This document shows, one piece after another, positions 43,437 to 51,839 of a stretch of DNA of 64,000 nucleotides. Source of the stretch: NORP23 sp050302475 (GTDB taxonomy: Bacteria; Pseudomonadota; Alphaproteobacteria; Rhodobacterales; Rhodobacteraceae); contig JBNLBF010000006.1 in the NCBI GenBank assembly GCA_050302475.1, positions 1-64,000 on the forward strand, read 5' to 3'. Positions within the stretch are counted from its first letter, which is position 1. Each line of letters opens with the position of its first letter. Position numbers and translations under genes: made by a program. The notes under the pieces are model-generated. The model was not told the origin of the DNA, did not search any database, and was given only the letters and a program-made list of their open reading frames with translations.

Positions 43437-44815
43437 TGGCGACCAATATCCTGATGCCCGCCCTGTCCCCGACGATGGAAGAAGGCACGCTGGCCAAATG
43501 GCTGGTGAAAGAGGGCGATACTGTCAGTTCCGGCGACGTGATCGCCGAGATCGAAACCGACAAAGCCACCATGGAATTCGAGGCTGTCGATGAGGGAATT
43601 GTCGGCAAGATTGTTGTGCCTGAAGGCACCGAAGGCGTGAAGGTTAATGATTTGATCGCCGTTCTGGTCGAAGAAGGGGAAGAGATCGGCGATATCGAAG
43701 CCCCTGCCCCGAAAGCCGAGGCAAAACCTGCCGAGGCGGCACCTGAACCAGCCGAAGCTGCGCCTGAACCTGCTGCGGCACCACAGACGAGCGTCGCTGT
43801 CCCGGACGAACCGGAATTGCCCGAAGGCACAACCTTCACCAAGATGACCGTTCGCGAGGCATTGAACGCGGCTATGGCTGAAGAAATGCGTAAGAACGAA
43901 GATGTGTTCCTGATGGGCGAGGAAGTCGCGCAATATCAGGGCGCTTACAAGATTTCGCAGGGATTGCTGGATGAATTTGGCGACAAGCGTGTCATCGACA
44001 CGCCGATCACTGAACATGGCTTTGCCGGACTAGGTATCGGGGCCGCATTTGGCGGACTAAAACCGATCGTGGAATTTATGACCTTCAACTTCGCCATGCA
44101 GGCGATGGACCAGCTCATAAACTCCGCTGCCAAGACCCACTACATGTCCGGCGGTCAGATGACCTGCCCAATCGTGTTCCGTGGCCCGAATGGTGCCGCG
44201 GCCCGCGTGGGCGCACAGCACAGCCAGGATTACGCGGCATGGTATGCCCATATCCCGGGGCTGAAGGTGGTGATGCCCTACACGGCGGCTGACGCCAAAG
44301 GGCTACTGAAATCAGCGATCCGCGACCCGAACCCGGTGATCTTCCTTGAAAACGAGATCATGTACGGCCACAGTTTCGACGTGCCTGATATCGAGGATTA
44401 CACCGTCCCCCTCGGCAAAGCGAAGATCGCCCGTGAAGGGGATGATGTCACCATCGTCAGCTTCGGCGTCGGTATGAAATACGCAATGGAAGCGGCGGAA
44501 AAGCTGGCAGAGGATGGCGTGTCGGCCGAAATCGTGGACCTGCGCACGCTGCGCCCGATGGACACGGATACGGTGATCAAATCGGTGATGAAAACCAACC
44601 GTTGCGTCACGGTGGAGGAAGGGTTCCCGGTGGGGTCCATCGGCAACCATATCTCAGCCGTTCTGATGGAACAGGCGTTCGACTATCTCGACGCGCCGGT
44701 TATCAACTGTACAGGCAAGGACGTTCCGATGCCTTATGCCGCGAACCTCGAAAAACTCGCGCTGGTCACGACCGACGAAGTTATCGAAGCCGTCAAGAAA
44801 GTCACCTACCGCTAA
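43436..44815 (+). CDS. pdhB: Pyruvate dehydrogenase E1 component, beta subunit, with N-terminal lipoyl domain
   Basis: 459 residues, about 120 longer than a plain E1-beta. Residues 1-80 form a lipoyl domain with lipoylation Lys43 (IETDKATMEF). Residues 80-130 are an Ala/Pro/Glu-rich swinging arm. The E1-beta domain begins about 135 (MTVREALNAAMAEEM). The fusion is known in alphaproteobacteria. It gives the complex an extra lipoyl arm on E1. The lipoyl region is nearly identical to that of PdhC. Confidence 0.97.
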   Translation: MATNILMPALSPTMEEGTLAKWLVKEGDTVSSGDVIAEIETDKATMEFEAVDEGIVGKIVVPEGTEGVKVNDLIAVLVEEGEEIGDIEAPAPKAEAKPAEAAPEPAEAAPEPAAAPQTSVAVPDEPELPEGTTFTKMTVREALNAAMAEEMRKNEDVFLMGEEVAQYQGAYKISQGLLDEFGDKRVIDTPITEHGFAGLGIGAAFGGLKPIVEFMTFNFAMQAMDQLINSAAKTHYMSGGQMTCPIVFRGPNGAAARVGAQHSQDYAAWYAHIPGLKVVMPYTAADAKGLLKSAIRDPNPVIFLENEIMYGHSFDVPDIEDYTVPLGKAKIAREGDDVTIVSFGVGMKYAMEAAEKLAEDGVSAEIVDLRTLRPMDTDTVIKSVMKTNRCVTVEEGFPVGSIGNHISAVLMEQAFDYLDAPVINCTGKDVPMPYAANLEKLALVTTDEVIEAVKKVTYR

Positions 44816-44827
44816 GGAGAGCACGCT

Positions 44828-46144
44828 ATGCCAATCAATATCCTGATGCCCGCGCTGTCTCCGACGATGGAAGAAGGCACACTGGCGAAATGGCACGTTA
44901 AGGAGGGGGACGACGTGTCCTCGGGTGACGTTATTGCCGAGATTGAAACCGACAAAGCCACGATGGAATTCGAAGCCGTCGATGAAGGTAAGATCGGCAA
45001 GATTGTCGTCGCCGAGGGCACCGAAGGGGTTAAGGTCAATGACCTGATCGCGGTCCTGCTGGAAGATGGCGAAAGTGCGGATGATATTACCGACGCACCC
45101 GCCCCAGCCCCCAAAGCCGCTGAAGCGCCGAAGGCGGAGGCCCCGAAGGAAGCGCCCAAAGCCGAAGCGACCGCCCCTGCTCCAGCTCCGGCGCCAAAAG
45201 CCGCCCCAACCCCAGCCCCGGCAGCTCCGAAATCGGATGGCGGGCGCATCTTTGCTTCGCCGTTGGCGCGGCGGATCGCGGCGGATAAAGGGATTGATCT
45301 GGCGTCGGTATCAGGATCAGGACCAAAAGGTCGGATCGTGAAGGCGGATGTCGAAAGCTACCGCCCTGCTGCCAGTGGCGAAGAAACCCACGCGGCCCCG
45401 CCGCTCGCCACCAGCGCCAGCAGCGACACGGTCAAGAAAATGTATGCTGATCGCGAGTATGAGGAAGTCACCCTAGACGGAATGCGCAAAACGATTGCGG
45501 CCCGCCTGACCGAGGCAAAGCAGACCGTCCCGCATTTCTATCTGCGTCGCGACATCAAACTGGATGCCTTGTTGGCCTTCCGTGCACAGCTGAACAAACA
45601 GCTGGAGAGCAAAGGCGTGAAGCTGTCGGTAAATGACTTCATCATCAAGGCTTGTGCACTGGCGCTTCAGGATAATCCGGATTGCAACGCCGTCTGGGCC
45701 GGTGACCGGATCCTGAAACTGAAACCCTCGGACGTCGCCGTTGCTGTGGCAATCGAAGGCGGTCTGTTCACACCGGTTCTGCGGGATGCAGATACGCGCA
45801 CGCTTTCGGATCTGTCAGCGGAGATGAAAGATCTGGCAGCCCGGGCACGTGATCGGAAACTTGCGCCACATGAATATGTGGGCGGCAGCTTCGCGATCTC
45901 GAACCTCGGTATGATGGGGATCGACAATTTTGATGCGGTGATTAACCCGCCACACGGGTCAATCCTGGCCGTTGGCGCAGGGGTTAAGAAGCCAATCGTC
46001 AATGACGAAGGCGCTCTGGCGACCGCCACCGTCATGTCTGTTACCTTGTCGGTGGATCACCGGGTCATTGACGGGGCGCTCGGCGCGGCATTCCTGCAAT
46101 CAATTGTCAATTATATCGAAAACCCGCTGACGATGCTGGTCTGA
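44828..46144 (+). CDS. pdhC: Pyruvate dehydrogenase E2, dihydrolipoamide acetyltransferase
   Basis: Core acetyltransferase, 438 residues. Lipoyl domain 1-80 (Lys43), Ala/Pro-rich linker, peripheral subunit-binding domain about 138-175 (FASPLARRIAADKGIDL), and catalytic domain about 205-438 with the active-site DHRVIDGALGA. E3 (lpd) is not in the window. 12 nt after pdhB with AAGGAG upstream. Confidence 0.97.
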   Translation: MPINILMPALSPTMEEGTLAKWHVKEGDDVSSGDVIAEIETDKATMEFEAVDEGKIGKIVVAEGTEGVKVNDLIAVLLEDGESADDITDAPAPAPKAAEAPKAEAPKEAPKAEATAPAPAPAPKAAPTPAPAAPKSDGGRIFASPLARRIAADKGIDLASVSGSGPKGRIVKADVESYRPAASGEETHAAPPLATSASSDTVKKMYADREYEEVTLDGMRKTIAARLTEAKQTVPHFYLRRDIKLDALLAFRAQLNKQLESKGVKLSVNDFIIKACALALQDNPDCNAVWAGDRILKLKPSDVAVAVAIEGGLFTPVLRDADTRTLSDLSAEMKDLAARARDRKLAPHEYVGGSFAISNLGMMGIDNFDAVINPPHGSILAVGAGVKKPIVNDEGALATATVMSVTLSVDHRVIDGALGAAFLQSIVNYIENPLTMLV

Positions 46145-46285
46145 TCAGTCGCTCGTAACTGGCGGATCAATCGGCGTCTCAGTAATCGTTGGGACGACAC
46201 CCGGAGTCTGGTCGCTCCGGCTGGAAGCCCATATCGCAAGCACAATTATGGCGACCGCAGCAATAATCGCTAATATATTTCTCAC
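46145..46285 (-). CDS. Possible small one-TM protein, GTG start
   Basis: A 46-codon ORF on the minus strand, abutting the pdhC stop: VRNILAIIAAVAIIVLAIWA followed by a polar Pro/Thr-rich tail (TPGVVPTITETPIDPPVTSD). The topology (short basic start, TM helix, flexible acidic tail) is coherent and GGGA precedes the GTG, but the start is weak and no homologue is known to me. Confidence 0.45.
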   Translation of the reverse strand: MRNILAIIAAVAIIVLAIWASSRSDQTPGVVPTITETPIDPPVTSD

Positions 46286-46472
46286 AGGTCCCGTTACCTT
46301 TCACTGTTCCACGTGCACACCCAATACATGTCGGAACGCCGCCCCTGTAACGATACAGTTAGGCAACATTGTGACCAACTACCAGAATTGACCATCGAAG
46401 TTTCGTCGGATAACGCCGGATTTCCCCTGTATCCCTATTGACGTAAGCCTATATATTCTACAGTTATCCGAA

Positions 46473-46490
46473 GGGGCGGATTCCTGCCCC
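46473..46490 (+). promoter_or_regulatory. infC leader hairpin
   Basis: GGGGC (46473-46477) and GCCCC (46486-46490) enclose an 8-nt loop, 29 nt before the infC start. A TTGACG at 46438-46443 upstream may be the -35 box. Confidence 0.35.
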
Positions 46491-46518
46491 GAAATGAAAC
46501 AACCAAAGGAGCTTTAAC

Positions 46519-47061
46519 ATAGCCCGCAGACCACATAACGCGCCGCCAACGCGCGACACCGGACCGAGAGTGAATGAACGTATCCGGTCAGACGAAATTC
46601 GATTGATAGGTGCAGACGGCGAAAATGTCGGTGTTGTCACCCCAGCTAAGGGAATGCAACTGGCCGAAGACGCAGGATTGGACCTCGTGGAGATCTCTCC
46701 GAACGCCAATCCGCCCGTGTGCAAGATCATGGATTACGGAAAGTTTAAATACGAGCAACAAAAACGCGAAAGCGAAGCCCGTAAGAAACAAAAAATTATC
46801 GAGATCAAGGAAGTCAAATTCCGCCCGAACACCGACACGCATGACTATGAAGTCAAAATGCGCAACGTTTTCCGGTTTCTGGAAAATGGCGACAAGGTCA
46901 AAGTTACCCTGCGATTCCGCGGCCGTGAAATGGCGCATCTGGAACTGGGTCGAAAGCTTCTGGAGCGGGTCGCCGAAGATGTTGAGGAACTGGGCAAAGT
47001 CGAAGCCATTCCCAAGATGGAAGGCCGCCAGATGGTCATGATGATCAATCCGGCGAAGTAA
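46519..47061 (+). CDS. infC: Translation initiation factor IF-3, AUA start codon
   Basis: 180 residues. The start is taken as ATA at 46519, because AAAGGAG lies 7 nt upstream and translation gives the family N-terminus IARRPHNAPPTRDTGPRVNE. The first ATG/GTG start (GTG at 46570) would delete 17 conserved residues. Rare start codons (AUU in E. coli) allow IF-3 to repress its own synthesis. Domains: N-terminal about 15-85 (VNERIRSDEIRLIGADGENVG, in part) and C-terminal about 90-180 with the RGREMAHLE motif. Confidence 0.9.
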   Translation: MARRPHNAPPTRDTGPRVNERIRSDEIRLIGADGENVGVVTPAKGMQLAEDAGLDLVEISPNANPPVCKIMDYGKFKYEQQKRESEARKKQKIIEIKEVKFRPNTDTHDYEVKMRNVFRFLENGDKVKVTLRFRGREMAHLELGRKLLERVAEDVEELGKVEAIPKMEGRQMVMMINPAK

Positions 47062-47082
47062 TATGACCGGTATGGAAACGGT

Positions 47083-47113
47083 GGGCGCACAGGACTGTGC
47101 GCCCTTTTGTTTT
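47083..47113 (+). terminator. infC terminator
   Basis: GGGCGCACAG (47083-47092), GA, CTGTGCGCCC (47095-47104), then TTTTGTTTTG. A strong 10-bp stem with a T-rich tail, 22 nt after the infC stop. Confidence 0.85.
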
Positions 47114-47139
47114 GAAAAGTGCAGATTGCCTGATCGCAG

Positions 47140-48015
47140 ATGAACAAAAGCAACATATACCACCGAATTGAATTCGGCCTGACCCGGCTTCTGCTCGGGA
47201 TTACGCGACTGTTGCCGTATCATACCCGCATCCGGATTTCCGGTGCGGCTGTGGCTTGGTTGCTGCGCAATCTGTCCAAACCAAAAAACCGGATTTTAAC
47301 CAATCTCGGAAAGATATTTCCCGAAAAATCGGCGCAGGAGAAACAGCAAATTCTGGGTGAGGTCTCCAGAACCTTTGGGCAAACGCTTGTCGAAATCCTG
47401 AATAACGATCAGTTCAGTCAGCTGAAAGATACGTTCATTGCTGAGGGCCCCGGATATCAGCGCATGCTCGACAATCATAAAAACGGAAAAAGCAGCATGA
47501 TTGTCTCTGCCCATTACGGACAATGGGAAGCCGCAAGAAATCTGCTGAAACGCGACGGGATCTCTCTTGGAGCGGTCTATCGCCCCCACAATAATCCGTA
47601 TTTCGAAAAACTGTTTCAGTCGAGTTCCGAAGCTGCTGGTGCTCCGCTCTTCCCCAAAGGCGCTAAGGGCACCATGCAACTGATAAAACATATCCGCGGT
47701 GGCGAGCCCGGCGCTATCCTGATCGATCAGAAATATGATCAGGGCGAGATGTTAGAATTTTTGGGTCATCCGGCATCAACCTCAACAGCGCCGGCAGAAA
47801 TCGCGTTGAAATACCAGATCGATCTGATCCCGATTTACTGTGAGCGTCAGGATGACGGCCGCTCCGTCAAAATCTGGATGGACGACCCCATCCCCCACAG
47901 TGACCCCGTCACAATGATGCAAGCCGCGAATGATTTCCTCAGCGCGAAGATCAGGCAAAACCCCGGGCAATGGTATTGGATGCATGACCGTTGGAATTTT
48001 GTATCCGGACGATAA
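47140..48015 (+). CDS. LpxL/HtrB-type lipid A acyltransferase
   Basis: Late acyltransferase of lipid A synthesis or a related inner-membrane lysophospholipid acyltransferase, 291 residues. The LPLAT catalytic motif H-x4-E is H125-E130 in SAHYGQWEAA. The N-terminus is a membrane-proximal hydrophobic helix (LTRLLLGITRLLPYHTRIRI). The GAKGTMQLIKHIRGGEPGAILIDQ region is typical of the HtrB family. Acyl specificity cannot be told. Confidence 0.88.
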   Translation: MNKSNIYHRIEFGLTRLLLGITRLLPYHTRIRISGAAVAWLLRNLSKPKNRILTNLGKIFPEKSAQEKQQILGEVSRTFGQTLVEILNNDQFSQLKDTFIAEGPGYQRMLDNHKNGKSSMIVSAHYGQWEAARNLLKRDGISLGAVYRPHNNPYFEKLFQSSSEAAGAPLFPKGAKGTMQLIKHIRGGEPGAILIDQKYDQGEMLEFLGHPASTSTAPAEIALKYQIDLIPIYCERQDDGRSVKIWMDDPIPHSDPVTMMQAANDFLSAKIRQNPGQWYWMHDRWNFVSGR

Positions 48016-48113
48016 GGCAATTTCTTGCCAATAACAGGATCTTGAGCGCAAGCCTCTGTATTTCAATTTCCCGCCCGGATATAGTGAGACGAAACGAAAC
48101 GGTAGGTCGAAGC

Positions 48114-48383
48114 ATGAAACATATCAAAAAAACTATGGTTATTGCTGCCTTGCTTGCAGCACCGGCGCTGGCGGATGACGAAAGCGATCATCGCAATATC
48201 ATCAGCACGTTCATTCAAATGAGCGGACATCCCTGCTTGGCAGTGGTTGGCAATGTCGAGCAGGTCGACGATTCCGGCACCGACTTTAATGTCACATGTG
48301 CCGCGAATGCAGACGGCAGCGGGGCGCAACAGAAATACAATCTGAAGCTCACCGATACGGGCGCAAACGTCACCGTTCTTTAA
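48114..48383 (+). CDS. Small secreted protein with signal peptide, unknown function
   Basis: An 89-residue protein: basic start MKHIKK, hydrophobic core, cleavage after PALA (residue 21). The mature 68 residues contain two Cys (GHPCLAVV and NVTCAANADG), which probably form a disulfide in the periplasm. The ATG at 48114 begins the signal peptide; the frame is open to 47991. An acylation or binding function is not evident. Confidence 0.72.
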   Translation: MKHIKKTMVIAALLAAPALADDESDHRNIISTFIQMSGHPCLAVVGNVEQVDDSGTDFNVTCAANADGSGAQQKYNLKLTDTGANVTVL

Positions 48384-48408
48384 TCCTTCGCTAAGGCTGA
48401 GTAGGTAA

Positions 48409-48433
48409 CCCGAACAATATCAATTTGTTCGGG
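48409..48433. terminator. Strong symmetric hairpin between two convergent units
   Basis: CCCGAACAA (48409-48417) pairs with TTGTTCGGG (48425-48433), 9 bp, loop TATCAAT. It lies between the small secreted-protein gene and tRNA-Leu. No T-run follows either side, so it may stabilise or process transcripts. Confidence 0.5.
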
Positions 48434-48494
48434 CAGATGAGGTACTCTCAACTCACAAGGCCTTTCGGATATCCCGATATTTGCTTGGATAATT

Positions 48495-48579
48495 TGGTAC
48501 CCGAGGCCGGACTCGAACCGGCACACCTTGCGGCGGGGGATTTTGAATCCCCTGCGTCTACCAATTCCGCCACTCGGGC
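48495..48579 (-). tRNA. tRNA-Leu (CAA anticodon)
   Basis: An 85-nt class II tRNA on the minus strand. Acceptor GCCCGAG/CTCGGGT (first pair G-U), anticodon stem GGGGA/TCCCC with loop TTCAAAA (CAA), long variable arm, T-loop GGTTCGAGTCC, encoded CCA (48495-48497). Confidence 0.95.
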
Positions 48580-48708
48580 ACAAAATGGACCGGCGGTAGC
48601 ATCACGGTCCGTGCGTGGCATCTGCTACCAAAAGCCGATCACCGCGTAAAGATACATTCGTGTGTCTACAGGCTTGACCTGAGTGCACGGGCATGGTGCA
48701 TAGCTGCG

Positions 48709-49287
48709 ATGATACGCGGGCTATATAATTGGACCATGTCACTGGCTGAAAGCCGCCACGCCCTGTGGGTGCTGGCCCTAGTCAGCTTTTTCGAGGCCTC
48801 CGTCTTTCCGATTCCCCCTGACGCATTGGTCATTCCCATGGTGCTCGCCACCCCGCGTCGCGCATGGCTGATTGCCGGGATCACCACAGTTTTCTCCGTC
48901 CTCGGTGGGGCGTTGGGTTACGTGTTTGGCGCTTTCCTTTACGAAGAATTCGGCGTCCGAATTCTAGAGGCTTACGGCAAGACCGATGCATTCAACGATT
49001 TCGCCGGGTACTACAATGAATATGGCGCGGCGATCCTGCTGATCTCGGGCATCACACCAGTGCCGTTCAAAGCGACCACGATCCTGTCTGGGGCAACCGG
49101 TCTCAACTTTGTGACTTTCATGCTGTTTAATCTGATTGCACGCGGCATTCGCTTCTATATCGTGGCCGGACTATTGTGGAAATTCGGTACCCCCATGCGC
49201 GACTTTATCGAGCGCCGTTTGGGTCTGGTTTTCACCATTGGTGTGCTACTGCTGATCGGAGGGTTCTACGTCCTATGGCTGTCCTGA
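48709..49287 (+). CDS. YqaA-type DedA/VTT family membrane protein
   Basis: A 192-residue inner-membrane protein. The family hallmarks are FFEASVFPIPPDALVIPM (near 27-44) and YGAAILLISGITPVPFKATTILSGATG near 104-130, with the re-entrant G-x-x-P-x-P motifs. DedA proteins probably translocate lipids across the inner membrane. It overlaps dsbB by 13 nt, so the two are translationally coupled. Confidence 0.9.
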   Translation: MIRGLYNWTMSLAESRHALWVLALVSFFEASVFPIPPDALVIPMVLATPRRAWLIAGITTVFSVLGGALGYVFGAFLYEEFGVRILEAYGKTDAFNDFAGYYNEYGAAILLISGITPVPFKATTILSGATGLNFVTFMLFNLIARGIRFYIVAGLLWKFGTPMRDFIERRLGLVFTIGVLLLIGGFYVLWLS

Positions 49288-49757
49288 CAGCGTTTCAGAA
49301 ACGAGGCCTGCTGGCCGCCGCCGGCTCTGCCGCCCTGCTGCTCGGTGCGCTGGGCTTTCAATATATCGGCGGCTATCAGCCCTGTGCCATGTGCTACTGG
49401 CAACGATGGCCGCACGGGATCGCAATCGCGATAGGCGTGCTGATCTTCGTCCTGCCTAAACGCGTATTGGCCTTGCTGGGCGCTGCCGCAATGGTCGTCA
49501 GTGCGGGGCTTGGCCTTTATCACGCGGGTGTGGAACAGAAATGGTGGGAAGGCCCCTCCAGCTGCACCGGAACAGGTTTAACAAACACCGATAACCTATT
49601 GGATTTTAACGCACCTGTTACACTTGTCATGTGTGACGATATCGTCTGGGACCTGTTCGGAATTACCATGGCGGGCTATAACGCTATAGCCTCGTTTGTA
49701 CTGGTTCTATTGTGGCTCTGGGCCTACTCTTCCAGCTCGGCATCCCAGTACAGATAA
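49275..49757 (+). CDS. dsbB: Disulfide bond formation protein DsbB
   Basis: Inner-membrane quinone-linked oxidase that reoxidises DsbA. 160 residues, four TM helices. The first redox pair is C37-x2-C40 (PCAMCYWQRWPH) and the second is C97 (SSCTG) with C120 (VMCDD); the quinone-binding Arg is in YWQRWPHG. The start inside the yqaA 3' end (49275) is needed for the first TM helix. Overlaps the convergent HNH gene by 34 nt. Confidence 0.93.
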   Translation: MAVLTAFQKRGLLAAAGSAALLLGALGFQYIGGYQPCAMCYWQRWPHGIAIAIGVLIFVLPKRVLALLGAAAMVVSAGLGLYHAGVEQKWWEGPSSCTGTGLTNTDNLLDFNAPVTLVMCDDIVWDLFGITMAGYNAIASFVLVLLWLWAYSSSSASQYR

Positions 49758-50305
49758 TCCATCCAGCTGTCATGTAGGTAGTTGGGCGGGAACTTCCGCC
49801 CCTTGTTCTGCAACTGCGCAGGTGCAGGACGTATTGGCGGTTTCGCCAAGCGCATCCCCGTCTGATGAAGTGATTTCGACCCTTTGCGCAAATTACACGG
49901 CCCACAAGACGCCACCACATTTTCCCATGTAGTCTTTCCGCCTTTGGATCGCGGGATCACATGGTCGAAGGTCATATCACCCTTGGATCCGCAATACTGG
50001 CACTGAAACTCATCGCGAAGGAACAGGTTGAACCGCGTAAAAGCTGCAACCCGCGCTGGCTTTACAAATTCCTTCAGCACCACCACGGACGGAATCCGCA
50101 TTTCCAGTGATGGCGAGTGTACCACCTCGTCATATTCCGCCACCACGGAAACGCGATCGAGGAAGGTCGCTTTGATCGCCTCCTGCCAGGGCCAAAGCGA
50201 TAGCGGCATGTAAGATAAGGGCCGGAAGTCCGCATTCAGAACCAGCGCCGGGTGATGCTTGGTGAACCCCGGCTGGCGGACAAAGTTATTGATGTGGACA
50301 TTCAT
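49724..50305 (-). CDS. HNH endonuclease family protein
   Basis: A 193-residue protein. The HNH motif has zinc-ribbon CxxC pairs C102-C105 and C134-C137, catalytic DH at 114-115 (FDHVIPRSKGG) and CNLRKG. The N-terminal half (about 1-95, PALVLNADFRPLSYMPLSLW) precedes it, as in the widespread chromosomal HNH protein of alphaproteobacteria. Not associated with a restriction or phage system here. A long stem sits in its leader. Confidence 0.91.
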   Translation of the reverse strand: MNVHINNFVRQPGFTKHHPALVLNADFRPLSYMPLSLWPWQEAIKATFLDRVSVVAEYDEVVHSPSLEMRIPSVVVLKEFVKPARVAAFTRFNLFLRDEFQCQYCGSKGDMTFDHVIPRSKGGKTTWENVVASCGPCNLRKGSKSLHQTGMRLAKPPIRPAPAQLQNKGRKFPPNYLHDSWMDYLYWDAELEE

Positions 50306-50317
50306 GGTGACTCGTCA

Positions 50318-50353
50318 TCCCGTCCTGATTTGCGAATTCGCACCAAGACGGGA
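50318..50353 (-). promoter_or_regulatory. Leader stem-loop of the HNH gene
   Basis: TCCCGTC (50318-50324) and GACGGGA (50347-50353) arms flank the 10-bp palindrome GCGAATTCGC (50332-50341). A second GACGGG/CCCGTC pairing (50347-50352 with 50358-50363) is mutually exclusive with the first, so two alternative folds are possible. Confidence 0.45.
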
Positions 50354-50376
50354 CACCCCCGTCCCAGTTACAGGCG

Positions 50377-50404
50377 ACTATATCTTGGTTTAGCCCCCTG
50401 ACAA
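50377..50404 (-). promoter_or_regulatory. Promoter of the HNH gene
   Basis: Leftward TTGTCA (50399-50404 on the + strand as TGACAA), 16-nt spacer, TATAGT (50377-50382 as ACTATA). The transcript would begin near 50370 and carry the leader structure. An imperfect hairpin (50401-50427) overlaps the -35. Confidence 0.6.
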
Positions 50405-50453
50405 GACCCTATATGAAGGGGTTTTGTGACATAGATTTGACAGTGTGGAGTTT

Positions 50454-51113
50454 TTACAACTTACCCAGCATTTTCAACATGAACTGGAGCGCAAGGCTCA
50501 GCCCATCCTGCGCGATCCCATGCGCCATCCCTTCGGAGATATGCGTATAGACCTCAAACCCTGCTTTACTCAGCGAATCTGCCGCGAGTGGCAGGTTTTC
50601 CGGCGGCACAACCTGATCCTGATCGCCATGGATCAGAAATATCGGCGGTTTGGTTTTCACCTCTGACTCCAGCCGCTCCGGTTCCAGCAGGCGACCGGAG
50701 AACCCAACGATCCCGGCCAGTTGCTCGTCGCGGCGTGGACCGACATGCAGCGACATCATCGTGCCTTGGGAGAATCCAACAAGGATGGTTTTGTCCGGGC
50801 CAATCCCCTCCGCCGCCATTATGTCGGTGATGAAATCATTCAGAAGCTTTTCGGATCGTACAAATGACTGGGCCGCCATCTCCGCGGACGAGCCATCCAT
50901 ATGCGGGATCGGGAACCATTGGTATCCCATCGGATTGTTCACACATTTTTCCGGCGCATTCGGGGCAACAAATACCGTGTCAGGCAGATGATCTGCCAAT
51001 ACGTCGCCCAACCCGATCAGGTCATTCCCATCAGCCCCGTAGCCATGCAGAAAAATCACAAGGCTGTCTGCTGTCCCCGATTTCGCGGCGCGGCGCGGTC
51101 CTGTAAATTTCAT
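50454..51113 (-). CDS. Carboxylesterase/lysophospholipase (alpha/beta hydrolase)
   Basis: A 219-residue cytoplasmic esterase of the EstB/phospholipase-carboxylesterase family. Nucleophile Ser115 in GFSQG, oxyanion HGYGADG near 23-29, acidic residue in HGDQDQVVP, and catalytic His in GMAHGI. No signal peptide. Its ATG overlaps the stop of alkA by 4 nt, so it is the second gene of a leftward pair. Confidence 0.9.
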   Translation of the reverse strand: MKFTGPRRAAKSGTADSLVIFLHGYGADGNDLIGLGDVLADHLPDTVFVAPNAPEKCVNNPMGYQWFPIPHMDGSSAEMAAQSFVRSEKLLNDFITDIMAAEGIGPDKTILVGFSQGTMMSLHVGPRRDEQLAGIVGFSGRLLEPERLESEVKTKPPIFLIHGDQDQVVPPENLPLAADSLSKAGFEVYTHISEGMAHGIAQDGLSLALQFMLKMLGKL

Positions 51114-51739
51114 CTGATCCCTTCCCTGTCCTTAGCCACCCGGTAATAGGCCCAAAGAAGACGCGCCGCAACCGATCGCCAGGGGGACCAGGCTACAGCC
51201 ATCTCGCGGAACGCTTTTTCCTTGGGACGGTCGGGTAAATCGAACAGGACGCGGGCTGCCTCCTGCAGCGCGAGGTCACCCGGCGCAAACACATCGGCAC
51301 GTCCGAGGCTGAACATCGCATAGATTTCAGCCGTCCACGGGCCGATGCCCCTCACGGCGACGAGCTGGCCGATGACCTCATCTGTCGGGGTTTTGCGCAG
51401 TTTGCGATAGTCGATCCCCGATGCCGCCAGATCGCGGGCATAGAGGATTTTCTGCCGCGAAAACCCGCAGGCGCGCAGGTCGTCATCATGGGCAGCAAGG
51501 ATCGCATCTGGTTCCGTCATCCCCGCCGCCTCCATCCGCGCCCAGATGGCGTCGGCAGAGGCAACGGACAATTGCTGCGAGGTAATCGCATTCAACAATT
51601 CCGCAAATCCGTCCTTACGACGGCGAAGCGGAAGTTTCGGACAGGCTTCGGCCGCGATACGAAAGCGGGGCTCGGTATCGCACAGCCATTCCAGACCCTC
51701 AGCGATATCCGCGTGTTTGGTGATGATGCGCCCGACCAT
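51110..51739 (-). CDS. DNA-3-methyladenine glycosylase II (AlkA type)
   Basis: Removes alkylated bases in base excision repair. A 209-residue HhH-GPD protein: hairpin VRGIGPWTA at about 129-137 and catalytic Asp155 in APGDLALQ. It lacks the N-terminal Ada-like extension and the FeS loop of the Nth/MutY branch. Overlaps by 4 nt the downstream esterase. Confidence 0.9.
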   Translation of the reverse strand: MVGRIITKHADIAEGLEWLCDTEPRFRIAAEACPKLPLRRRKDGFAELLNAITSQQLSVASADAIWARMEAAGMTEPDAILAAHDDDLRACGFSRQKILYARDLAASGIDYRKLRKTPTDEVIGQLVAVRGIGPWTAEIYAMFSLGRADVFAPGDLALQEAARVLFDLPDRPKEKAFREMAVAWSPWRSVAARLLWAYYRVAKDREGIR

Positions 51740-51839
51740 GTCCCCTCCTGTTCAGGGCGATCAGGCTAGTTCAAAGAGTCGCACTGTTAAACCCATTTCC
51801 TGCTGGAATTCTCCAGTTTCCAGCCGTAGAACTTCTGCA

